Shown here: positions 6,787-13,324 of the stretch, in pieces | Numbering within the stretch: the stretch's first letter is position 1 | Layout of the letters: the number at the start of each line of letters is the position of its first letter | IMG/VR virus record: IMGVR_UViG_3300035145_001343 | Span: 1 to 28,495 of that record | Direction: 5' to 3' (one strand) | Length of the DNA stretch: 28,495 nucleotides | Source: a virus | Made by a program: the position numbers and the translations under genes | Notes under the pieces: model-generated | Seen by the model: the letters and a program-made list of their open reading frames with translations, nothing else | Database searches by the model: none | Told to the model about the DNA's origin: nothing

Positions 6787-7467
6787 TCAGGGCGCTACTC
6801 GCCCGTTGTTGATGAAGTGGTCGTATGTGATGGGCATTGCTGCTTGGAAGAATTGTTCCAGAACGTCTGCGTATTGCCTGATCTCCCATTGGGCGGTTTC
6901 GTCGCCTCGTAGGTTGATAAAGTTCATCAGTGCCCGTGCGTTTGTTGTGGCGTAGAATTCGCTGTAGGTGGCTACGGGTAGTACCATGCGTGCTACTTCT
7001 TTGGCTACGCCTTCTGATATTAGTTTTTCGTATGCGTGAAAACTTGCGTAGTATGACATTTTGATTCGGTCTTGGGAGAACTGGTATTCTTCCATCGGTT
7101 CAAATGTGTATGATCCGGGCTTACCTACTTGTGTTCGCATTTGTTCTGCGTCGGGAAGGTAGGCTTCGGTAGCCATTTGTGAGTATCGGCCAGAGTATTC
7201 GTTGTATGACCAGCCGATGCGGTGACGGAACCATTCTCGCACCACGAAGATGGGTGCTTTGATGTGGAATCTGAAGAAGTTGTGCTCAAATGGGGTTCCG
7301 TGCTTTTCTCGCATTAGGAAACCGATAAGGCCCTTATCTCGTTCGCTCAGTTTGTCATTGTGAATCCCGAAACTGACTCGTGCGGCGTTTACCACGCTTA
7401 AGTCATCTGCGCAAGCGGCGTCTAGCCGCACGAATCCGTTGTCTAGGACTTCTACTTCGTTGGCCAT
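6787..7467 (-). CDS. thyX: Flavin-dependent thymidylate synthase ThyX
   Basis: A 226-aa FAD-dependent enzyme that makes dTMP from dUMP with methylenetetrahydrofolate and NADPH. Visible hallmarks are EHNFFRFHIKAPIFVVREWFRHR and the signature that follows, RHRIGWSYNEYSGRY (from R81), then the C-terminal NARALMNFINLRGDETAQWEIR. The usual signature spacing is RHR-x7-S; here it is RHR-x8-S, one residue longer. Its ATG overlaps the HAD gene stop as TGATG. With thymidine kinase at 12386-13000 it gives the phage two routes to dTMP. Length and end-to-end conservation look normal for an active enzyme. Confidence 0.97.
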   Translation of the reverse strand: MANEVEVLDNGFVRLDAACADDLSVVNAARVSFGIHNDKLSERDKGLIGFLMREKHGTPFEHNFFRFHIKAPIFVVREWFRHRIGWSYNEYSGRYSQMATEAYLPDAEQMRTQVGKPGSYTFEPMEEYQFSQDRIKMSYYASFHAYEKLISEGVAKEVARMVLPVATYSEFYATTNARALMNFINLRGDETAQWEIRQYADVLEQFFQAAMPITYDHFINNGRVAP

Positions 7468-8054
7468 CAGGCGTCGATCCCGTTGCCGATGTTGCGTTCA
7501 CGAATGACGTGACCGGTCTTGCCGGGTGCAGCGACGTAGGTCGGCCCTTCATACCCGCCGTGTTCAACGATGTGGTCCATGAACTGAACGGGCAGGTGCT
7601 GGGGGAGGAACACGCCTTCTCCGTTGAAGTCAGTGTCAACAAACTTCAATGTTCCAGTTAGGCGGTTGTCGTAGACACGACCGAAGTCCTCAATCCAAAG
7701 AACTTCTTGACCGTCGTTCTTCAACTGTTCGGCTAGAGGGCGCACGGTTTCAAACTTCCAGTGAGGATTACGGATGGCTGTACCATCGTCAATCACGGGT
7801 GTCTCCTTAGAGATTCCTAGGATGTCTGAAATGTGCTCGTTGGCCTTGTTGCGCCACGTCGTTAGCCAATACAGGTCTGTGCTGGCTTCGATGGCTTGGA
7901 TCAACTCTGGCATATAATCGGGCACCCAAATGGTGTACTGTCCGGCCTCATGCGGGTTTGTCTTGTGGTCGAACGCTACAGTTCCACCAGAGTAGAGGTG
8001 ACGAAGGCTGTTGATTACTCCGTCAACGTCAAGAAATACTGCGTAATGATTCAT
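7467..8054 (-). CDS. HAD-superfamily phosphatase-like protein
   Basis: A 195-aa haloacid-dehalogenase-fold protein. Motif I is FLDVDGVIN (nucleophile D9, acid D11), motif II is WLTTWR (about 63-68) and an acidic motif IV sits in VLWIEDFG. These fit a Mg-dependent phosphatase; the type resembles the small HAD domains found in phage RNA-repair or nucleotide proteins. It is the first gene of the ThyX operon, with AAAGGAG 6 nt before its ATG and a consensus promoter 34 nt upstream. Dephosphorylation of a nucleotide or sugar phosphate fits the neighbours, but the substrate is not shown. Confidence 0.85.
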   Translation of the reverse strand: MNHYAVFLDVDGVINSLRHLYSGGTVAFDHKTNPHEAGQYTIWVPDYMPELIQAIEASTDLYWLTTWRNKANEHISDILGISKETPVIDDGTAIRNPHWKFETVRPLAEQLKNDGQEVLWIEDFGRVYDNRLTGTLKFVDTDFNGEGVFLPQHLPVQFMDHIVEHGGYEGPTYVAAPGKTGHVIRERNIGNGIDA

Positions 8055-8087
8055 GTTTTGCTCCTTTGTTTTCCATTACTGACACCC

Positions 8088-8117
8088 ATTATAACATAGG
8101 TGTATACAGTTTGTCAA
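8088..8117 (-). promoter_or_regulatory. Consensus promoter of the HAD-thyX-deacetylase-PhyH operon
   Basis: Minus strand: TTGACA (8112-8117), 18 nt, TATAAT (8088-8093). Both hexamers match the sigma-70 consensus exactly. It lies directly after the dehydratase stop and gives a leader of about 27 nt with a strong Shine-Dalgarno. Confidence 0.85.
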
Positions 8118-8118
8118 A

Positions 8119-9144
8119 TTATTCAACTAGCCAGTCTGGTCGGCTAATTGTCCATTCGACAGTTCGTCTGAATGATTCTGCTACTGACATTGGCGCATTC
8201 CATCCGTGCTCTTTTAGTTTAGAGCCGTCTAGGGAATAACGCAAATCGTGGCCGGGGCGGCTTGAGTGAAAATCTACAAGTTCGTAGACCGGCTCTTGAC
8301 CCATAATGTCAGCGATCATTTTCACAATTTGCAGGTTGTCAATTTCCTGTTCGCCTGCAACATTGAATCGTTGAATGTCGGGGGTGACATTACTGTCGAT
8401 GTAGTAGGTTACGTCAATGTTTTCAAGGATGTGTTGGATTGCGTCAGCGTGGTTGCGGGCATGTAACCACACACGTGATCCGATCTCCCAAGTACCGTCT
8501 TCGTTAGGCTTGCTGTGGATATCAATCTTTTCTCCTGCGAGAATCTTTTTGATAACCATAGGAACATACTTTTCTGGGTGTTGGCGTTCACCAAAGTTGT
8601 TCATGGTGTTTGTGATGATTACTGGCACATCAAATGTTCGCCAGTAGGAGTATGCAATGGCTTCCTGAGCAGACTTTGAAGCAGAGTAGGGGTTTGATGG
8701 GCGGTGTGGCTCACCTTCTGCATGGTCATGTCCGCTTGGTGCGGGTCCGTATACTTCATCAGTTGATACTTGAATAAACTTTTCTGGCTTGACTTCTCGT
8801 GCGTACTCTAAAGCGTTAAGTACTAGGTTCACATTGTTTTGTACAAAATCAACAGGTTCGGTGATTGACCGATCTACATGCGAGTCAGATGCCATATTTA
8901 CGATGTAATCTACGTCGCCAATTTGACGCTTAATCTGCTCGTGGAAAGGCGCACGCATGTCGTGCCAAAGGACAGTAGCCCTGTTTGGATCGTATCCTTC
9001 AATGTCTGTCAGGCGTTCTACCCGACCTGAGAACCGTAGGGAATCTAAAACAATAATTTCCCAGTCCGTGTTCTTTAACCAATGTTCAACAGTGTGGGAA
9101 CCGATGAATCCTAACCCACCTGTCAACAGTACTCTTTTACTCAC
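8119..9144 (-). CDS. Nucleotide-sugar 4,6-dehydratase (RmlB-like)
   Basis: A 341-aa extended short-chain dehydrogenase, most like dTDP-glucose 4,6-dehydratase, which makes the 4-keto-6-deoxy intermediate for deoxysugars. The NAD-binding GGLGFIG lies at 9-15, the TDE dehydration triad in STDEVYGP (T128, D129, E130) and YxxxK in YSASK (Y153, K157). The start codon is GTG: the ATG one base earlier runs straight into a stop, and AAGGAG is well placed for the GTG. A promoter and a hairpin-bearing leader lie upstream. With the glycosyltransferase at 22318-23433 it suggests that the phage builds and transfers a modified sugar. Confidence 0.92.
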   Translation of the reverse strand: MSKRVLLTGGLGFIGSHTVEHWLKNTDWEIIVLDSLRFSGRVERLTDIEGYDPNRATVLWHDMRAPFHEQIKRQIGDVDYIVNMASDSHVDRSITEPVDFVQNNVNLVLNALEYAREVKPEKFIQVSTDEVYGPAPSGHDHAEGEPHRPSNPYSASKSAQEAIAYSYWRTFDVPVIITNTMNNFGERQHPEKYVPMVIKKILAGEKIDIHSKPNEDGTWEIGSRVWLHARNHADAIQHILENIDVTYYIDSNVTPDIQRFNVAGEQEIDNLQIVKMIADIMGQEPVYELVDFHSSRPGHDLRYSLDGSKLKEHGWNAPMSVAESFRRTVEWTISRPDWLVE

Positions 9145-9163
9145 ATTTCTCCTTAAGAAAGAA

Positions 9164-9189
9164 GTTAACCCCTCAGGCGAGGGGCTAAC
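9164..9189 (-). terminator. Terminator or attenuator hairpin in the dehydratase leader
   Basis: An 11-bp stem with one A-C mismatch (9164-9174 with 9179-9189, loop AGGC) has a core of CCCCTC/GAGGGG. On the minus strand it is followed by TTCTTTCTT and then the Shine-Dalgarno of the 4,6-dehydratase. It lies after the -10 box of that gene's own promoter, so it may also work as an attenuator. Confidence 0.65.
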
Positions 9190-9205
9190 CGGCGCTTTGG
9201 CGTAC

Positions 9206-9221
9206 CTAGGTGTTAGTGGTA
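9206..9221 (+). repeat. 16-bp direct repeat, copy 1
   Basis: CTAGGTGTTAGTGGTA, present again at 13294-13309. This copy lies in the leader of the dehydratase gene, on the strand opposite its transcript. Confidence 0.6.
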
Positions 9222-9241
9222 CAGTGAAGCGACTTAAATTT

Positions 9242-9270
9242 ACCCTAGTAAACTAGGCGCTTACAGTCAA
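9242..9270 (-). promoter_or_regulatory. Promoter of the 4,6-dehydratase gene
   Basis: Minus strand: TTGACT (9265-9270), 17 nt, TAGGGT (9242-9247). An inverted repeat CCTAG-TAAA-CTAGG (9244-9257) overlaps the -10 box and could be an operator. The leader would be about 90 nt long. Confidence 0.55.
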
Positions 9271-9295
9271 CCGTTACTCAAGTTTTCATCAAAGG

Positions 9296-11101
9296 TCACC
9301 AAGGAGTCACCTCGTCGTCAAACTCTTCGTTTTGGTATGCTTCGTTTAATTCTTCATCACTACGATCTGATCCTTGCGGAGCAACACTGTTTTGATACTG
9401 TGAGAACTCTACGACTTCAAAAGGCCATGTTTCACCACGCTTACAGAGAGCAGGCCATTCTCGGGCTTCTCGCTGTCCACGGTAGTGCTTGAACTCAATC
9501 AGTTCAGGATCGGTGGGGTCGGGCGCTAGTGCTAGACCGAACTCTGACCAGCGTGACCATACGGCTGAACCGAACGGTCGTAGGTCTCGCTGACCGCCTG
9601 AACCTAGCGGAGCGTGGTGCTCAATCCAGAGCGCACAGTTGTAGGTGTGCCGGATGTAGTCTAGGAACTTGGCAATTTCGATTGAAACTGACTCTGCTGT
9701 TCGGCCACCGGGGTCAATGAACGCTTTGTAGAGCGGCCCGAAGAAAACAATGTCGGGCTGAACCATTGCCACGTGCTCTTCAATGAGCGCCTTGTCTTTG
9801 GGCGTCAACAAGTTAACACCGTCAGGCTTCATCAACAGGTGTGCGTCCATGTCTTCGTGCTTGCCAAACCACTTGATCTTGTCATAGATACGCAACGATG
9901 TGCGCCGAATGATTCGTTCAGGGTTTTCTAGGTCGATCATCAATGTACGTACCTTCGGCATTGCATCACGACGGAACGGGTGGATGCCTGCGGATGACAT
10001 GAGTGCAACCTGTCGGGCGAGGGTAGTCTTACCGGCACCCTCAGCGGCGACAACGATGACACGCTCTTGACGCTCTAGTACGTTGGGAATCACCCAGTCG
10101 TATGAGAGGTCTACGTCGGTCTCTAGGAACGGTGACCATTCAACAAGGTTGCCCCCGTCTTCGTGTTGGCGGTCCTTGGTGCTGATGAAGGAGTCGAAGT
10201 GTGACGCTACCCGCCCCATGAGAAGACTTTCGCTCATCTCTTGTCCTTGCAGGTCTGCGAGACTGCTGATCAATTTGCTGAGCGCAGTGTCATCCGTTTC
10301 TTCAGGTTCAGGAATAGCCGTGGCATCAAACGGTGTAAGCGTGTCCGCTAACTCGTCACCAGCGTCAATTAGGTCGGAAACGTCATTGTACTTTCCGGGC
10401 TTGAACACCTTGACGTTGCATCCGGCTTCGGTGAGCATCTTGTTAACGGAGCGTGCGTGTAGGTAGCCTGCTTCGTCGTTATCGCAGATGATGATGACGT
10501 TTGCTCCAGCAAGCGCTTCAGTGTGATGAGGCATCCATTTGTTTTGGCCTTCTGCACCTGCACCACCGGGGTTGGTGGTAGCAGTCTTGCCCAGAGCCTC
10601 TAGGCTGTGTACGTCCTTCTCGCCTTCTACGACGTAAATCGGACGGCCTTCTTCCTTGGCGTGAATAACTTGGGGAAGACGGTACAGTGGCTTTTCAATG
10701 TCTGAAGTTGACCAGTTCCAGCCTCCCGCATCTTCATCGGGGCGACGTTGCCTGAAAGTCTTCTTACCGTTGTCGTCTACAAACCGCAGAACCTCCATCG
10801 CTAGAGTTCCGTCTGCATAGTAGTACTTGTAAGTGTCAACAAGGTCCAACTTAGACTTCTTCGGCTTAGGTGCGTCCTTGGGGAACAAGTCACCAACCTC
10901 TAGCCCGATAGACTCACAAATCTCGCCAAGTTCACATCCGCCACCACGCAGGCACTTCATTAGAACCTGACCTTGCTTGCCGACCGACACCCGCAAAGAA
11001 GGGTTGTCGTCGTCACTGCGGCAGGGGCATGTAGCATCCCACTGGTTCTTTCCAGATGACGTGTGGTTGACTCGTGCTAGTACGTTATCAATCGGTTCCA
11101 T
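9296..11101 (-). CDS. Bifunctional primase-helicase
   Basis: A 601-aa replication protein joining a DnaG-like primase half to a RecA-fold helicase. Seen in order: an N-terminal zinc-binding motif (C25, C27, C50, C56); a TOPRIM domain with EGEKD (159-163) and DNDEAG (207-212); and a P-loop AAEGAGKTT (352-360) followed by a Walker B-like DIVFFGPLY stretch. The helicase half looks more like RepA/RSF1010-type ATPases than the T7 type. ATG 11101 is chosen over 11158 because GGAG lies 4 nt before it and the protein then begins at a conserved-looking N-terminus. It overlaps the preceding gene by 14 nt. It should prime and unwind DNA at the phage fork. Confidence 0.93.
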   Translation of the reverse strand: MEPIDNVLARVNHTSSGKNQWDATCPCRSDDDNPSLRVSVGKQGQVLMKCLRGGGCELGEICESIGLEVGDLFPKDAPKPKKSKLDLVDTYKYYYADGTLAMEVLRFVDDNGKKTFRQRRPDEDAGGWNWSTSDIEKPLYRLPQVIHAKEEGRPIYVVEGEKDVHSLEALGKTATTNPGGAGAEGQNKWMPHHTEALAGANVIIICDNDEAGYLHARSVNKMLTEAGCNVKVFKPGKYNDVSDLIDAGDELADTLTPFDATAIPEPEETDDTALSKLISSLADLQGQEMSESLLMGRVASHFDSFISTKDRQHEDGGNLVEWSPFLETDVDLSYDWVIPNVLERQERVIVVAAEGAGKTTLARQVALMSSAGIHPFRRDAMPKVRTLMIDLENPERIIRRTSLRIYDKIKWFGKHEDMDAHLLMKPDGVNLLTPKDKALIEEHVAMVQPDIVFFGPLYKAFIDPGGRTAESVSIEIAKFLDYIRHTYNCALWIEHHAPLGSGGQRDLRPFGSAVWSRWSEFGLALAPDPTDPELIEFKHYRGQREAREWPALCKRGETWPFEVVEFSQYQNSVAPQGSDRSDEELNEAYQNEEFDDEVTPW

Positions 11102-11549
11102 AATGCTCCAAAATATATGCCTCTCTAGTCTTCTCGTACAAGGAGGTAAACATAGCACGATCTGAGTTAGTTGTCAAGGCCGTGGCGTTAGTGCCCAGCC
11201 TGCGAATGGTTTGCGCAAGAACAGGGTGCGGCTTTACGTAGTCGTAAGTGCCGCTGTAAATCTTCTGCCCGATGGCTTGCAGGATAGTCCACGCTTCTTC
11301 GGGTTCAGGGGGTAGTTCTTCGCCGTTCATGTATGAGAGCGTGGCGAGGCGAAGTTCTCCGGGCTTGGGTAGCCACTTGCGCCCAGCCATTCCCATACGC
11401 TTAATAGTTGTTTTAGTTTCTTCATAGGGCAAGTCGTGGATAAACTCCCAGTATCCCTTCGCTCGCACAGTGAGGGATGCGGTGTCTAGTGACTTGTCCC
11501 AAGTTACACTTAGCAGTTCAACGACTGCTTTGCATTCAGTCTTTTCCAT
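11088..11549 (-). CDS. Hypothetical protein, possible helicase loader
   Basis: A 153-aa protein just before the primase-helicase. Its helical N-terminal 70 residues (ELLSVTWD, YWEFIHDLPYEETKTTIKRM, WLPKPGELR) resemble the loader domain of phage replisome organisers such as G39P, which load the helicase. That match is from memory of the pattern and is tentative. The start has no usable Shine-Dalgarno: AAAGGAGG lies 14 nt away, inside the promoter spacer. TATGCT ends 6 nt before the ATG, so a leaderless mRNA is likely. Confidence 0.75.
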   Translation of the reverse strand: MEKTECKAVVELLSVTWDKSLDTASLTVRAKGYWEFIHDLPYEETKTTIKRMGMAGRKWLPKPGELRLATLSYMNGEELPPEPEEAWTILQAIGQKIYSGTYDYVKPHPVLAQTIRRLGTNATALTTNSDRAMFTSLYEKTREAYILEHYGTD

Positions 11550-11555
11550 GAGATA

Positions 11556-11584
11556 AGCATAGCCTCCTTTCGATCATCTGTCAA
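11556..11584 (-). promoter_or_regulatory. Leaderless-type promoter of the loader/primase operon
   Basis: Minus strand: TTGACA (11579-11584), 17 nt, TATGCT (11556-11561), then TATCTC and the ATG at 11549. It starts right after the ssb terminator. Confidence 0.75.
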
Positions 11585-11588
11585 TCCC

Positions 11589-11618
11589 AGAAAAGAAGAA
11601 GCCCCCCTTTCGGGGGGC
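11589..11618 (-). terminator. Terminator of ssb
   Basis: A perfect GC stem, GCCCCCC (11601-11607) with GGGGGGC (11612-11618), has a GAAA tetraloop when read on the minus strand and is followed by TTCTTCTTTTC. It lies 22 nt after the ssb stop. Confidence 0.92.
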
Positions 11619-11640
11619 CGGTCTCCTTTCGTGTGTTTGA

Positions 11641-12075
11641 TCAGAAATCCTCAAAAGGATCACGTTCGGGAACCGTTGCCTTCTGCTGAGGAGCAGGTCG
11701 GCTTGCGCCGCCTCCGCCTCCGCCGCCACGGCGACGGACAAGGCTCTCAATGCCAAACGTGTTGACAGCAACAGCGTCTGCAACGATCTCTACCGTTGAG
11801 CGCTTCTCGCCTTCTGCGTTTTCCCACGAACGCTGCTCAAGACGGCCCTTGATGATTACGGGCATACCCTTCTCAAGCACGTTAGCAGCCTGCTCTGCAA
11901 TTCCTCGCCAAGCAACAACGTTGAAGAACGATGTTTCTTCCTGCCACTCACCGTTGACCTGAAAACGCTTGTTTGATGCTACCGAGAACGATAGCCGTGC
12001 GTTGCCGTTGTTACCGTACTTAAGTTCCGGGTCAACTGTGAGGTTTCCGCTTACTGTGATATCTGCATTGCTCAT
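11641..12075 (-). CDS. ssb: Single-stranded DNA-binding protein
   Basis: A 144-aa SSB that coats single-stranded DNA at the fork and in recombination. The OB-fold runs over about 110 residues (GNLTVDPELKYGNNGNARLSFSVASN, FFNVVAWRGIAEQAANVLEKGMPVIIKGRL), followed by a Gly-rich linker and an acidic tip DPFEDF, the usual docking site for partner proteins. GGAG lies 8 nt before the ATG, with a consensus promoter upstream and a strong terminator downstream, so it is a single-gene transcript. It is shorter than typical cellular SSBs because the linker is short. Confidence 0.97.
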   Translation of the reverse strand: MSNADITVSGNLTVDPELKYGNNGNARLSFSVASNKRFQVNGEWQEETSFFNVVAWRGIAEQAANVLEKGMPVIIKGRLEQRSWENAEGEKRSTVEIVADAVAVNTFGIESLVRRRGGGGGGGASRPAPQQKATVPERDPFEDF

Positions 12076-12132
12076 TTTCTTCTCCTATCATATTCGCTAT
12101 TTACAGATGCTGCTTTCTCAAGCAGTACTGGT

Positions 12133-12161
12133 ATTATAATCGACCCGTGGTGGCCTGTCAA
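12133..12161 (-). promoter_or_regulatory. Consensus ssb promoter
   Basis: Minus strand: TTGACA (12156-12161), 17 nt, TATAAT (12133-12138), an exact sigma-70 match. A 9-bp inverted repeat, TCAAGCAGT (12118-12126) and ACTGCTTGA (12163-12171), flanks it and may be a pair of operator half-sites. Confidence 0.85.
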
Positions 12162-12167
12162 GACTGC

Positions 12168-12196
12168 TTGATCAGAAAATTTTCTGGCACTAGACT
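12168..12196 (+). promoter_or_regulatory. Leaderless-type promoter of the 68-aa gene
   Basis: TTGATC (12168-12173), 17 nt, TAGACT (12191-12196), then AACAGC and the ATG at 12203. It is divergent from the ssb promoter, and its -35 box overlaps the inverted-repeat half-site at 12163-12171. Confidence 0.65.
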
Positions 12197-12202
12197 AACA
12201 GC

Positions 12203-12409
12203 ATGTCTGAAGAAAACATTGAACAAGCACAAACGGCCCTATTCAACTATTTCGTGGACACGCTAGTTGACCTGTCCGATCCCGAAGACGAAGACAAAGA
12301 ATTTGTTCAAGACAGCATGTGTCAACTGGTGACCATTCTGTTTGAGGGTCTAGACTTACAGGTGCTGTCGGAAGACGACGGAGAGTTAAACGTCCGTGTC
12401 TCTCTTTGA
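12203..12409 (+). CDS. Hypothetical acidic protein, 68 aa
   Basis: A small, very acidic helical protein (SDPEDEDKEF in the middle) of unknown function. It has no Shine-Dalgarno but a -10 box 6 nt before the ATG. It is a single plus-strand gene between minus-strand blocks and its end overlaps the 3' end of the convergent thymidine kinase gene by 24 nt. It could be an inhibitor or DNA mimic, but nothing proves this. Confidence 0.7.
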   Translation: MSEENIEQAQTALFNYFVDTLVDLSDPEDEDKEFVQDSMCQLVTILFEGLDLQVLSEDDGELNVRVSL

Positions 12410-13000
12410 GTTATGCCCAATGTGCTCTAAGAAGTGTCTACGGCACATGACACGATAATCAACGTTGTCTGCGTTGTCCACGACGGTTTCGCTTCCCGTG
12501 TGTGCACTGCGCCCACCTAAGTAAAGAGCGTTGTGGGTCGCCCGTGCTCCGCACCAGCATCGCATACCGTTGCTGATTTGCACGATTTTGTCGCAAAGTT
12601 CGATCAGCCGCTTGCTAGCCTTGAATAGTTCACCTTTGTAAGAAGTGAGCAGGCCGTAAGCGTATATGTCAATGTCTTGAACGTCTGCTAAGTGTACGAG
12701 TTGTTCAATCTGGGCGATGCTGAAGAACTGTACTTCATCTACAAAAATGTATGCAATCTTGTTGTCGGTTTCTTGCTCTTGTTTGGAAACAAGGTCAACT
12801 ATGTTTGTTTCGTCGGTTACGCCACATGACAAACTCATCCCGCCCATTCGGTTACTACAAACCGAGTCGCCTGATCTGTCGTTCTTGTTGATTAGTAGAA
12901 CCTGACCGGGAAATGCATCTTCTATGTTGAAGTGAGACTGTAGAAGGTGGGTTGTCTTGCCTGAAGACATTGTTCCTGTGAGAAAAGTTAGGCGTCCCAT
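12386..13000 (-). CDS. tdk: Thymidine kinase (type II)
   Basis: A 204-aa kinase that phosphorylates thymidine to dTMP with ATP. The P-loop is GTMSSGKTT (9-17), the Mg-binding DEVQFF lies near the middle, and the C-terminal lid and zinc knuckle show as CDKIVQISNGMRCWCGARATHNALY, with the last Cys in YRVMCRRHF. AGGAG of its Shine-Dalgarno sits in the last codons of the gene upstream, whose stop is 1 nt before the ATG, so the two form an operon. It complements ThyX in thymidylate supply. Confidence 0.95.
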   Translation of the reverse strand: MGRLTFLTGTMSSGKTTHLLQSHFNIEDAFPGQVLLINKNDRSGDSVCSNRMGGMSLSCGVTDETNIVDLVSKQEQETDNKIAYIFVDEVQFFSIAQIEQLVHLADVQDIDIYAYGLLTSYKGELFKASKRLIELCDKIVQISNGMRCWCGARATHNALYLGGRSAHTGSETVVDNADNVDYRVMCRRHFLEHIGHNSKRDTDV

Positions 13001-13001
13001 G

Positions 13002-13235
13002 TCACTCCTGTTGTGCGCTGTTCCAAACGGCGGAACGATCAGACCGGTAGGTTGGGGAAACAGTTTTGGGTACGTTTTCTACGCCGGTTACTGCTGGAGA
13101 GTAGTAGACCTTTTTGACTGACATCTTTTTTCCGGTGTCAGGGTGCTCCAGTTCTGTCAAAGTGTCGTCAGAGAAAGACTGGTAAACGTCAACGGTGTCG
13201 TCAGTGTCGATGAATCTGTACGTGTAAGTAGGCAT
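13002..13235 (-). CDS. FmdB-like small protein lacking the zinc-ribbon cysteines
   Basis: A 77-aa protein whose start (MPTYTYRFIDTDDTVDVYQSFSDD, then LTELEHPDTGKK) follows the FmdB regulatory-protein pattern, MPxYxYRCxxCGxxFEVxQSFSD and a second CxxC. All four zinc-binding Cys positions are replaced, and the whole protein has no cysteine. It probably keeps the ribbon fold without metal, or has a new role. It is the first gene of the operon with thymidine kinase. TATAAT ends 7 nt before the ATG and there is no Shine-Dalgarno. Confidence 0.8.
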   Translation of the reverse strand: MPTYTYRFIDTDDTVDVYQSFSDDTLTELEHPDTGKKMSVKKVYYSPAVTGVENVPKTVSPTYRSDRSAVWNSAQQE

Positions 13236-13242
13236 GTGTCTT

Positions 13243-13270
13243 ATTATACCGCCTGATTGGCCGTTGGCAA
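13243..13270 (-). promoter_or_regulatory. Leaderless-type promoter of the FmdB-like/tdk operon
   Basis: Minus strand: TTGCCA (13265-13270), 16 nt, TATAAT (13243-13248), then 7 nt to the ATG at 13235. A plus-strand -10 candidate for the next gene, TACAAT, lies at 13284-13289, so the two genes diverge from this gap. Confidence 0.65.
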
Positions 13271-13293
13271 GTCTTCATAGCGGTACAATAATA

Positions 13294-13309
13294 CTAGGTG
13301 TTAGTGGTA
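13294..13309 (+). repeat. 16-bp direct repeat, copy 2
   Basis: CTAGGTGTTAGTGGTA, identical to 9206-9221. Here it lies 15 nt before the ATG of the secreted protein and probably within its 5' leader. Confidence 0.6.
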
Positions 13310-13324
13310 AGTGGGGTGTAGTTT

